DNA of 64,000 bases, from assembly GCF_040436345.1 (NCBI RefSeq), contig NC_133225.1, positions 23,579,040 to 23,643,039 on the forward strand, read 5' to 3'. This stretch comes from Pagrus major (Eukaryota; Chordata; Actinopteri; Spariformes; Sparidae). Position numbers and translations under genes: made by a program. The notes under the pieces were generated by a model that saw only the letters and a program-made list of their open reading frames with translations, ran no database searches and was not told the origin of the DNA. Below, in pieces: positions 42,601-52,800 of this stretch (positions are counted from its first letter, which is position 1; every line of letters starts with the position of its first letter).

Positions 42601-43279
42601 AACACAACTGATATCCCCTTCAGGATTGACTGTGGTATGTTGAGATTCACTTTACCTCAGTGCAATGATAAGAACAATCAGCTTGTATCCTCAGATAACT
42701 CTGGACAGTGTTACAGATTTATAATGTGTCCTAACAGATCTTAAAGTAACCAACACGGAGAAGAAAGCAACCAACACCTCCATCCATTTGAGTTGGACCA
42801 CGACCAGTACCAACTGTCAAGCTGTTCTTCAAAATCTTTCAAATCTTTCTTATGACTGCAGCTGCTCACCTGGTCACAACCAATGTAAGTAAAATTATTT
42901 AGACTAACTTTATAATTCACTGAATTTCATTCACTTCACAGGAATGCATCTTTGAAAGATCATTTTAGTGACCATTTGACCTACATAGTGAAATATAGTG
43001 TGGACATTAGAATCCTCCATTGACCTTCAGTAAAGTGCTCCATGCTTCAGCGTGCTGAGTGACAGCAGGTGTAAAAAACCTGCTGCAGGTCAACAAGTTA
43101 TGACACAACATGAAATATGGCACAGAAATAACACTGAAATGTCAGATTAATATCTTTGTTTCTCTACGAACGAACGAGGTCAGAAAAAATATTTACAGCT
43201 AAAAGTTGCTGCACAGTTAATGATGAGCTGGTTGTTCATCAGAAACAAGTCTGATTCTATATATTTAGCCTGTTTTCAC

Positions 43280-43327
<48 letters not shown>

Positions 43328-46006
43328 GAAACTGTGTTACAGTTGCAGTTAATAAATATCCACAAGGAGGAACATGTGAGATTGATGGACTGAAACCATA
43401 CACCGACTACACCTGTAAAGTCCAACCCAAATATAACAACAACCCTGTGGGTGAATCAGCTGAAGTTAGACAGAAAACTGAGACTGGAAGTAAGTGTCAA
43501 AATAATATATTTTGGAGGAGATTACAGCAACACATGTATAATACAAACAGACTATCCTGACTGTTTATTCATTCATCCTTTGTATTTCACATGTTGTTGA
43601 ATATAAAGTTAGAACTGTGTGGCAGTAAAAGTTAATTTCTTTATGAAACCATTTCTTCAGAACATACAGTGAAACTGACATCATGTGTCATCACGTTATG
43701 GCTCGAGTAGAAGAAATAAATTTACTAAATGAATATTTTAATTTGAAATATCAACACAACATTTACTTTGGGCTAATTAATTATCATTAAATTCTGACAT
43801 CAGACAGTTTATCATTCCCTGATATTAATACCAGTTTAGATTATGTGGGCCGACAGTATAAGAACATCACGCTATGATGATGAGCTTCATGATGTAGCTC
43901 CAATAATTAGTGAAGAAGGGGCCTTGCACACAGTATGTACCGGGAATGTACAGTAATTATTGACTTCACATGTCAATAATGGTGGATATTATTACTTAAA
44001 TATCAACATTAAACATCTTTCAGCTTCGTCAGTTCTGATCTGTTTCTTTATCTCAGGTGCTGCAGTGAACAGAGTCTTGTGTTTCAGAGTATTATCATAT
44101 TTTTCAGTCTGAGATTAATCAGAGTATTGTACTAAAAATTCAAAGTAAACTTTAATTAAATCAGATCAGTAATGACCGTTTCTCTACACTTTAATAAACT
44201 TATAGAACTTTAAAATTGAATTAAAAATATATACTTTCCATTTTTATCTTTAAAAAAAAGGTTTAAAACTTTATTTTTAAATGTACTCATCATCTAAAAA
44301 CAAGACAAGAATATAGAATACCAACTTTAAAGAATATTACATCGTCTGATATTTTTATACCTTTGATTTTAAAAATCAAATCAAAAAATAGTTTTCAGTG
44401 TAAATTAAATTATCTTTGTTTGCTTTACACATTTTGTATTTGTATCATTGTTGACAACCAGCACAACCAACAGAGCAACATACTAAACACTGTTAAAACT
44501 TCTGTTTATAGGAAACTATAATATTAACACACTTTAATTGTGAGTAAGCACACAGCGCTGTATCTGACGCTTAATGTTTTTATTTCTCTCCTACAGTACC
44601 AGATACTGTTTCTTTACCAACACTGATAACTCTAGAGAATAATGAGATTAAAGCAACCTGTGGTCCTCCAAGAAGTTTTAATGGACCCAACGGGAGATAC
44701 ATTGCACGTCTTTATCCTCATGGTGACCCTCAGAAGCTGCTTAAAGAAGAAACAAAACAAAAATGTGATTTTGAATTCAAAGATCTGAGTTATTCTACCA
44801 CCTACACAGTGAAGGTTTGTATGATCCAAATTTTTGGAGACACAAAATGATCCCATCTTTATTCCTCATCTGTCTTCAAATGCTTGAATCCCTGATAAAC
44901 AGATTTTTATCTCTTTCCAGGTGACTGCTTCCAATGGAAAACATGAGAGCTTCCCCGCCATAGAGCATATTGACACGAAGTGTACGTGCAGTTTAAATTA
45001 ATGCCACAAAATGTCGCACATCGTTCTGTTAAATCATTTCACACATTTGGTTCTGACCTGTAGTACACACTAACTTTTCTTTACATTGTATCTTAAACAT
45101 GTATGCCACCACTTTAATATTATTTTCTCATCACTTTACAGACAATGACAAAGCACTGATTGGGTTTCTGGTCTTCCTCATCATCGTCATCATCATCATC
45201 ACACTGGCTGTGGTGGCCTACAAGATCTACGTTCAGAAGCGCAGAAAGTCCAGAAAGTAAAAATAATTTTACTAAATCTCTTCTCCTGCTCCAGTTTGAC
45301 TGTCATATTGTTTTCGGGATTATTTAACAGAAATTTGTTTTAATTTACTGTTTATCATCATCACTTTGCATTACTAACAGATGTAGTGTCACCACTGTAA
45401 TTATCTGCAGGATAATGACATGGGAACTAGTTTTTTCGCTCTATGGGACAATTTTCAAGGACATTATATATAAAGTATACATACATACAGGCAATCAGAG
45501 AGAACAGTGCAATTTAATCATGAAGCAATATGTTTGGACACAGACACAGTTTACGACGTGTATCCCATCATAAAACATTACATATTATTTAAAATACAGG
45601 CTGACTTTAATATTTTTCATCCAATCTTCACTATTTTCTCCACAGTGATGTGAATGAGGATGTGATGCTTGAATCAACAGCAAGTGAGTAAACTTTAGTT
45701 TTCTTTATTTTCATGTTTGATTTTTGTTTTTGTTTTTGTTTTCTACGATTGTCTTAACAGTCACATTCAGCGGCTACAAAATACAGATGATGTTTTAGCT
45801 GTTAGGTTGTTAGATTACATGCTGTAGATAAGGAATACAGTATTACAGTATTTTTTGAACTATTATAACTTGCAGTACTAAAACGTATTAATGGGATTTT
45901 ACATAAGACCTGTTGTATGAGTAACACATATTATGTTCCCTTTTTGTTGGTTGTAGTTTATGTTAATGCACCACCTCCTGGATGGCGTCGTAAAGAAGCT
46001 CGCTAA
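36602..46006 (+). CDS. ptprc-like: Gene B: CD45 (PTPRC)-like receptor lacking phosphatase domains, 16 coding exons, 677 aa
   Basis: Coding exons: 36602-36665, 38988-39002, 40428-40697, 40832-40960, 41152-41178, 41384-41650, 41754-41999, 42089-42199, 42506-42634, 42738-42884, 43343-43489, 44597-44814, 44921-44981, 45142-45256, 45646-45683, 45957-46006. All have GT/AG borders, phases agree, and the sum (2034 nt) gives 677 residues and TAA. Layout: signal peptide 1-21, mucin-like region about 27-160, Cys-rich and fibronectin-III-like ectodomain about 169-610, transmembrane helix about 616-637, basic juxtamembrane (KRRKSR), then an acidic tail with Y663-V-N. The start of the helix (NDKALIGFLVFLIIV) closely resembles CD45, which normally continues into two tyrosine phosphatase domains; here the frame stops after about 40 cytoplasmic residues. 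CD45 dephosphorylates Src-family kinases in leukocytes; this protein cannot. A ligand-binding, decoy or adaptor role is inferred. Confidence 0.88.
36666..38987 (+). other. Gene B intron 1 (2.3 kb)
   Basis: AT-rich, without recognisable exons. An AATAAT/AT run lies at 37625-37660. Confidence 0.6.
38988..39002 (+). other. Gene B micro-exon 2 (15 nt)
   Basis: Encodes C-N-N-L-T with one N-glycosylation sequon. The pyrimidine tract and CTAG acceptor, and the GTGAGT donor, are conserved with gene A. No counterpart was found in gene C. Confidence 0.7.
39003..40427 (+). other. Gene B intron 2 (1.4 kb), conserved with gene A
   Basis: Aligns in inverted sense with 1-2030. Holds a hairpin at about 39672-39706 (arms around GGGTCT/AGACCC) and a block at 39980-40200 shared by genes A, B and C. 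Confidence 0.6.
40428..41178 (+). other. Gene B exons 3-5: mucin-like Ser/Thr/Pro region
   Basis: Exons 40428-40697, 40832-40960 and 41152-41178, all phase 1 to phase 1, so any can be skipped in frame, as the variable exons A/B/C of CD45 are. Dense in Thr, Ser and Pro (for example TTTSPSTSN, ITTPTTTEN) for O-glycosylation, with some N-x-T sites. The donor after 40960 is weak (GTTGGA), and the acceptor before 41152 is a CAGCAG tandem. Exon 3 contains a 63-bp repeat. Confidence 0.82.
40439..40564 (+). repeat. 63-bp coding tandem repeat in the mucin exon
   Basis: Two nearly identical units (40439-40501 and 40502-40564, one or two base differences) encode a 21-residue unit beginning TSPPRTMTDSTLPSV. 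A third, degenerate copy starts at 40565. The length is a multiple of three, so copy-number change keeps the frame. Confidence 0.9.
41384..42199 (+). other. Gene B exons 6-8: Cys-rich membrane-distal ectodomain
   Basis: Exons 41384-41650 (89 codons), 41754-41999 (82) and 42089-42199 (37), phase 1. The first has a beta-strand-rich pattern with the CTEYEHNVTF signature of a fibronectin-III-like fold. The second has paired cysteines (SCIPGYVCYQ, ESCTSD, FCIKPG, DICSD), and the third ends KCHLTTDYTCQ. Several N-glycosylation sequons are present. This matches the Cys-rich linker and first modules of CD45. Confidence 0.8.
43277..43326. repeat. (GATT)n microsatellite in a gene B intron
   Basis: About 12 ATTG/GATT units just upstream of the exon at 43343. 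The paralogous array in gene C is at about 56668-56713. Confidence 0.95.
43490..44596 (+). other. Gene B intron between exons 11 and 12
   Basis: AT-rich, no repeat family recognised. It lacks the foldback element found in the matching intron of gene C (57261-57373). Confidence 0.6.
45142..46006 (+). other. Gene B exons 14-16: transmembrane helix and short tail
   Basis: Exons 45142-45256 (transmembrane plus KRRKSR), 45646-45683 (N-DVNEDVMLESTA) and 45957-46006 (IYVNAPPPGWRRKEAR, then TAA). The exon 14 donor GTAAAA is weak; if it is not used, the next codon is TAA and the protein would end at KRRKSRK. Tyr-Val-Asn-Ala fits the pYxN Grb2-SH2 consensus, and the following PPP could suit an SH3 or WW partner. 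Confidence 0.78.
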
Positions 46007-46173
46007 TGAAGAAAGTCCTGGTGGATCTGCTCAACTAACCATCATTAACTGTTGGTGCTTTTAAGTTGTTCAGTATGTAGTAGGTGTTTTAGTCATTTTA
46101 GAAACTTTACTCCAAAACTTTTAATTACCTTGTTTGTTTTGTAGCTAAGACCTCCAGTATTAGTATTATTATT

Positions 46174-46193
46174 ATTAAAGTTGGATAATTAAA
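46174..46193 (+). terminator. Candidate poly(A) signals of gene B
   Basis: ATTAAA at 46174-46179 and again at 46188-46193, about 170-190 bases after the stop codon. A variant signal in AT-rich DNA, so weak evidence alone. Confidence 0.3.
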
Positions 46194-46363
46194 CTTAATG
46201 GCCTGCTTCCATATGTGTAAAATGTCCTTGGGTACCTTGAAAGAGGCTATGAAAAAATTAAAGTTATTATTATTGTTTTCCCAACTTTTAGAGTTCTTTA
46301 ATTATTTTGGTGCTAAAAAAAGTAGTGACATCAGATAACAATAGAAACAGGGATAAAATGTAA

Positions 46364-46510
46364 AAGGACAGGAGAAACAATGACACGGACAGACAGACAG
46401 GTTTGAGCGCTGTGTATACCACAGTTGACGTACATGTTCATGGAAGTGGAGGCTCTGAGGTCACCAGCTATGTGGGGGTTGTTACCTGGCTGGTGTGCCA
46501 TAGATTTTAA
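46364..46510 (+). other. Short open frame with a Tyr motif downstream of gene B, conserved after gene C
   Basis: Reads ...NNDTDRQTG-LSAVYTTVDVHVHGSGGSEVTS... to TAA at 46508. The copy at 59123-59311 encodes the same stretch and the same stop; the two copies differ by indels of 6 and 3 bases, both multiples of three. It could be a relic or alternative cytoplasmic exon of an immune receptor, or chance conservation inside the duplicated block. No linking splice is proven. Confidence 0.25.
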
Positions 46511-46584
46511 TAGAACCTAGATAGGTTTTGCCTAGTGGCCACTCCTGGTATTGCAGCCAAAAAAAAGCTTTTTGTGCCCGGCGG

Positions 46585-46945
46585 GCAGTGTCAGGGAAAC
46601 ATTACATTTAAAAGTGACTCATTACGTTATGATCAAAGCACAAAATCAAAAGTGCCCTGGCTGTTTTTTTCTTACAAAACACATTCCTACACACAAACGA
46701 TTAAAGTGCATAAAGGCCTTTTAAAACAACAAAAAAGTTTTAGGGCCATATTAAAGAATACAAATTTTGAGATTTCGACACGATGAAATAGTAATGTTGT
46801 GAGCATAAAGGAAAGGAAAAGGAAAGACAGCAATTTTTTACAGTAACAGATTACTTTTATTAAAAAACTAAATAAAAAACAGATTACTTGAATTGAAGAA
46901 CTAACACGTTACATTACTCGTTACAAAAACAGCCATCGACTACTA
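46585..46945. repeat. Fish MITE ('gtaacgttacatttaaaagtaact' type)
   Basis: Begins near 'ggcagtgtcagggaaac', with 'attacatttaaaagtgactc', and ends 'aacacgttacattactcg', the inverse end. The paralogous copy at 59378-59735 shows the insertion predates the segmental duplication. Confidence 0.55.
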
Positions 46946-49059
46946 ATCCCTGAGCATCGTAACCTTAGCTTAGCTTCCTTGGCTAGTTGGCCACCATTGT
47001 TTTATGCATGCGAGGCTGAACAAAGTTAAGTTACGGACATGTGGTGCGGAGACGAGGATGCTTTTGAACCTGGCACAGGGATGTATGTCGGTTTCCTCTG
47101 CAGGGTGAGACATTTGGAGATTCATGTAAGTGCAACAGTAGGAAACAGCGACAGCTACAGTGTGAGCTAATACGCAACTGCTGCCTTACGACAAAACACT
47201 GAGGGGACACAATGCCTTAAATTTGGAAACAACGATGTCATCGTCCATCATGATGGTTCATTGTAGACATCGTCATATGCCAATTTGGCAGACAAGTTAC
47301 TCCTAACTGCTGGCGAGCATTTCCCATTGGACGCACATTGGATAGTGTGTTCACTACCTAGATCTATTAAAATCTATGGGATGTGTCCGTGTGTGTATGT
47401 ATATTTTTTGGTGTTAGGTATGAAAGTGTTATGAATGAATGTGGTCCAACATTTGTAAAAAAAAAAATCGATGTGGATGTTATTTTTTTGAAATGCTATT
47501 TGTATTTCATATAAATGTATTCAGTTAACAGAAGGCACCATTGGGATGTTGACAGGTTATTTCTGTCTTTTCAGCTTAGTAAGATTGTTTTTTTAGTGAC
47601 TGTTAAGATGAGCAGTATGGGTTGTTCATATTTCAGAGGTGGTTCAGCTGAGAAAAGTTGAAAAGCATTTAAGCGTGTCTGTAGATTTGATGTATCATAT
47701 TGTAACATGTAGTGCAATTTTTTTATTGATGTTTTTAATCCCCAAAAGAGCCTGAAATAAATAAATTTTAAAAATCAACCAGACTACAGGTGTTGTTGAT
47801 CATATGACTGGCATCTTTTAGCTGCAATCAATCCCTTCAACTACCCACAAATTCAAAATATATCTTTGGCTGACAAACAATGGGCTATACAAATAATTGT
47901 CTAGATTTGAATCAACTTCTGGGACTGGCTTGGGAATTGCAGCAATGGCAATGAATGTTAATGGAGCTCACATTACAGTTAATAATTTGCATTTTGTGTG
48001 ATTTGCGCCCCTCTCCCTGCCACAATTTCTGAGTGCATCACAGCTGTCATAAATACAAATTCCAGGTTTCTGTAATGACTTCTCAGAAGTAATGGCACAT
48101 TACGTGCTAAATACAAAAAAAAAAAAACTATGTCTTATGTCCTGTACTAATGTCTTAAAAAACATCATTCTTGAGGTAAACATGTATGCTCAGGCATTTT
48201 TGCTATGCGGCACTCAAAGTTTGCACGAACGCTGCACAAAACAAAACTTGACAGTAATACCAACTAAAGATACCTGAACCAGGGACAATAACACATAGCT
48301 ATAACATGCTATTGGCTGAACTTGCTGACTTGCCTTATGATCAAAATCTGGCAAGTCAATAACTTTGCTTACACAGCCAAACATTAAGCAAGTGCAACAA
48401 CACAAGACATAGCAACAGCAGTTTGGTGTCCGTTGTGCAGCTGTTTATTTTGTGAAGCTTATATATGTGCGCTGGCGTGTCTGTGTTGCTGGTGGCAGTA
48501 AGCAGATTGCCAGCTGTACTTTCCCCTTAACAAACAGACTCCTTCAGCTCATAGCTGGGTCTCTGAGCTAGAGAGAGCGGACAGGCAATGTCTGCAGGGA
48601 GGGCAGCCTCTCCACACAAACCCAGCTTAAACGACTTGGTTTCAGCAAGCCAGCGTTTGCCAATGGGCTGCTCGTTGACGGGCAGCCTGCCATTTGGACA
48701 TTCAGCCGGTCTGCTCTCTCTTGCCCAGAGACACTCCTGCAGTGGAAAGTGGCTCCAAACGAGGAGTATAAGAAGAGCAGCTAGCCAGTCAGGAGGGACT
48801 GCAACAGCCAAAGAGAGCAGTGTGTTTACTGGGGATACCACAGGTTACAATCTGCGCAATCTGCACCGCCGCTACACACCGGAAGAGAAACTAAAAAATG
48901 TTGATGCATCCAAGCAGACCAATAACAGTTGTTGTGGTTCCACGTCCTGCAACAAAATTCAGCAAATGTATTCCTTCTTGCCTCCAGTATCCCATAATCT
49001 GCAAGCCCAGCAAACAAACAACTTAAGGAGATGGGGACTTGTTTTAAAGCGTAAAAAAA

Positions 49060-49512
49060 CAACCAAAAAAATACTAGTTGGCTCCATACAGCTCTTCAAT
49101 CGTCATCCAAGTCTCAAGAAGCACAGTTCCCAAACTGATTTGAATTTTTTTTATTTAAACACTCCTCACTATAGCTGCTAAGCTAAAAGCATCAACGAGC
49201 ACCCTGTCTGGATGGGGGAAAGCTCAGCCAAAGGTGTAAATATCAAAAAATCAATTTAGGATCTCAGGGCTTCTGGAGAATTGGATTATACCGATGAGCT
49301 TTATGGGGCCATTTATTTATTTATTTATTTATTGTTGTTGTTGTTGTTTTACATTTTAAAACAAGTCCCTATCTACTTCAGTTGTTTAGGAGAATGCTGC
49401 AGCGCTTTTTTGCTGTGAAGCTCCAGAAATGTTTGGTGGACTATGAAACTTCCATCGGCATGGGGGTGAGCAGGTCATGACTAAATTTCATTATTGTGTG
49501 ATGAATCGAAAG
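49060..49512. repeat. Dispersed element, same family as 9443-9942
   Basis: Shares 'gctgctaagctaaaagcatc', 'tctacttcagttg', 'gctgtgaagctccagaaatg' and 'tggactatgaaacttc' with 9443-9942, but its ends are decayed. Contains a TTTA/TTG run at 49310-49348. Confidence 0.65.
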
Positions 49513-49834
49513 ATTAAAAAAAATAAAAAACTATGAAGAAAATAGATTCTAGGTGTAGATAAAACACTATATCATGCCCCCAGAAATGGGGCTTCCTGTC
49601 ATAATATATAGTGGAGGCGAAGCCAGACTGTGGGTGCAACATTACGCCCAATCAGATGACTTGAAACCACGGGTAAGGTATAGTTCATGCAAAAAGCTCC
49701 GTCAAAAGGTGAAATAAGTCATTTCTTTCTAAGCCTTAAATAGAGAGGAAATACAACTTCCCTTTGGGTCATTGAATGTCTCCCTATTGGACTGTCTTGC
49801 ATTTTTGTAGCTGTGCACACCCCAACTCCTGGAA

Positions 49835-49895
49835 ATGGCAGGTCTCTGTTGTGTCAAGATCCTGCTGCTCTGGGCTGGAGTCACTTTGGCCAACT
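49835..49895 (+). other. Gene C exon 1 (signal peptide)
   Basis: M-A-G-L-C-C-V-K then a hydrophobic core ILLLWAGVTLAN, phase 1, donor GTAAGT. Almost identical to gene D exon 1. Confidence 0.85.
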
Positions 49896-52800
49896 GTAAG
49901 TAGCCATCTTCAACATCATCATAATCATTTTTTGTTTTTGTTTTTTAATAATGGGACAGTGTGGGGATAAAAGATGTTTTGTGAAATTTGCTAATTTTTC
50001 TTTTTGAATATTGAAAGTGTTAAAACACTATTTTAGATCAGTATAGTTTCCAGTTCAACGTTGCTTTATTAACAGCCAATAGTCTCAAAACAGTTTCAAA
50101 AACAAAATCTTTTAGTGCAACATTTTTAGGCAAGGAAGACAAAAATGCAACTGCACCCTTGAGTATCTTTGTTAAGACTCATGAGGTTATCATTTAATAA
50201 TATTAATAATGTGGGCATCAGCCTTACTGTTTGTCTGCACATTCAAAGAAACATTTCCACAATCTACCAACCAGAAGATAAGTCAACCCAAAAGAAGCAT
50301 GTCCGTGAAAACATCACGACCTAAACTATAACAGAATAATAGACACATATAATATGTAGTTCAGATACACAATGTGTCAGACTCGGCATAATCATATAAC
50401 AGTCAATACTTCCTGCACATATCAGATAATCTGAGGTTCAGCATCGCGGAAGTTAAACAGAAAACCACGTAGGCAGCAGAGAGTGAGGACTGTAATTTTC
50501 CACTTGATGACTGAACCAAACATTAAGAGGTGGCAAAAGTACACACACTCATTACTCAAGTACAGATGGCAGTGTAAAAAAGATTCTGGTAAAAGTAGAA
50601 GTACTCAACTTCTCTACTCAAGTAAAAGTGATAAAGTACAAGCTCTGTGTACTCAAGTGTAAAAGTAAAAAAGTATCCCTCTGAAGGAGATTTCTACCAG
50701 CCATTTCTGTGCAAAGCTAACTGAACAGCACGTCATGTTAATATAAATCAAAGACTATTAAACTTCAAGGTAGAATCAGTAGGATTTGTTAGAGCTGTTC
50801 CTAAACTCACCACAAAGATATTTGATTGTTGATTCTCATTCACAGGATGTCAAATATCGACATTTTTGTTTGGTAAAGCACCTCGAGCAGCAACAAAGTG
50901 AGAAAATAATAAAAATACAGGCAGAGGGCTGCAGGGTTTCTGCAGATACATGTTAGTGTCAAACATGCCTTTCTCCCCATTTGAGTCTCCCTCTGTCTGT
51001 TTCTGTCTTATTACGTCTTTTGTGTTGTTTCGTCACACTGACAGCTTGGAATCAGTCTTGTGATGTTGCGAAGGCGGCATCCAAATTACACCAAATAAAA
51101 ATAATTGATAATTCCACTCAAATGCATTCAAACTAAAGTAATGAGCCTGTTTTGAAAATGTAAGAAGTAGAAAGTATAGGTATTTGTCTTAAAATGTTGG
51201 CAGTAAAAGTAAAAAATGATCAGAAAAATAAATATTCAAGTAAAGTACAGATACCTTAAAAAAGACTCAAGTACAGAAATAAAGTATTTGTACTTTGTTA
51301 CTTCCAACCCCAACAAAATGTTAGAGAGTTAATCTAATCTGTATGAAGAGGATCTGTAGAATATGTGAGATTCATCTTCCACTTTTACTCGACTTAACTG
51401 TGTGAAACGTTTTCTTAACCTTCACTGAGAGCTTCTGTGACATACAAGTGTCCACACCACAAAAGCAACACACTGGCCACAGCCTCCGTCACTGCTATGC
51501 ACCACTTGAAGTACTTCGGCAGCATTCACAGCCCAGTATAAAACCAGTGAAGTGAATTAGCTGTGTGTGAGAGCTGTATTGATATTTCAGCGTACTTGTT
51601 GCTCTATACTTTCTATAAGCATAGTGTAGAGAAGACAGAGAAACGCAAAATAAACTAGAATGGAAATGAACGACTTAAAGGTGGTTGTCTTACAGTGAGA
51701 AAGCTATAAAAATGTGTCAACAAGTTTTTCAAGTCAGAGTCTTTATTAACTTTTGTTTAAAAATCAAATTAACTCTATGAAGAAGCTAAGCTAGGTAGCT
51801 GTTGGTGCAGCATTATGACGACTCTGTACCACTGTACTGTACACTGAAACAATCCTGTGAACGTTGACAACCTTCAGGCGACTTTGATGATGTTTTACTA
51901 TCAGAAATTTAGCAATAAGTCCAAAACCAGGAAGTATTTGAACTCAGAGCAGCAGGTAATTCTCAACACGACTCCTTTTCTGCTATTCTGGCTGTGAAGT
52001 CCAACTGAACACGTGCAGATGAATACTGCATTTCCTCATCAGCCTATAATATGCTCTTGCCCAGTGCTGCTGTGTTTTTTATCTCTTGCTTAAACAAATG
52101 TGTTGAAGACATAAATGAGACTAAGGACTGACAAGGAGCTTTGCAACAGGAGGAAACAGAATGTATGTGGTCACCAACATTAGCAGGAAAATGCAGCATG
52201 TTTGAAGTTATTTTGGAAGGCTATTTCAAAGTGTTAAAATCAAATACAAATATTTTTCCTTTTCTAATCCTATTTGATTCTCTAGCCACAGCAGGCCCAC
52301 CAGTCACTCTACCTCCACTGTGTGAGTATCAGTCTTACGTCATCTTAACAAACACTTGCACAGATTATAGTGACATTTCTCAGTGTTTCTCAGTGATTTC
52401 ATTCTGTTTCAGCTCAGGAGCATGTTTAACATCTACATGAACAAGCTGAGATTTTAAGAAGAAATCTCATTGATTTCATTGTTCTGTTGATTTTGTTTGC
52501 AGGTTCTTACACTGTTACACCCATCGACTTTGGCCTCCAGATTACCATTACAAGCTCTCCCCCTGGTAACTACATCATAAAGATTAATGAAGGGGGGAAA
52601 CATGAGACTGGAAAGACATTCAACGTTGAGCTCTTCAATCAAATCTCATCACGTGACATCAAACACCTGAAGCCCTGTACTGAATATGAGCATAATGTGA
52701 CATTTAATAATGGCACTGGACAAACACCCTGTAGCAGCATCACTGAACAAAAAACAAGGACATCTAGGATGAGTAAGTAAAAATAATTCATACTGTTGAA

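Larger units (their letters stand above)
42506..44981 (+). other. Gene B exons 9-13: membrane-proximal fibronectin-III-like modules
   Basis: Exons 42506-42634, 42738-42884, 43343-43489, 44597-44814 and 44921-44981. Repeated signatures of CD45-type modules appear: LEPFTDYSC, LKPYTDYTC, and FKDLSYSTTYTV. The last two exons form one module split in phase 0 at a GTTTGT donor. All splice junctions are mirrored in gene C. Confidence 0.82.
46007..49834. other. B-C intergenic block, segmentally duplicated between C and D
   Basis: About 46381-47963 aligns closely with 59166-60768, and about 49013-50100 with 61136-62880. The middle differs (1049 bases here, 367 there). Includes a MITE at about 46585-46945 and a dispersed element at about 49060-49512. 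A 197-codon frame at 48588-49181 is not supported as a gene. Confidence 0.7.

Noticed and set aside
42457-42744. Longer open frame reading through the donor at 42635
   Set aside because: The GTATGT donor, the following AG, and the restored phase in both B and C support splicing rather than read-through.
48588-49181. 197-codon open frame between genes B and C
   Set aside because: Present only partly in the duplicated block after gene C, overlaps a dispersed element at its 3' end, and shows no recognisable motif.
46007-49834. Possible phosphatase exons of gene B further downstream
   Set aside because: Looked for the conserved phosphatase signature and acidic juxtamembrane wedge; none is present before the signal exon of gene C.
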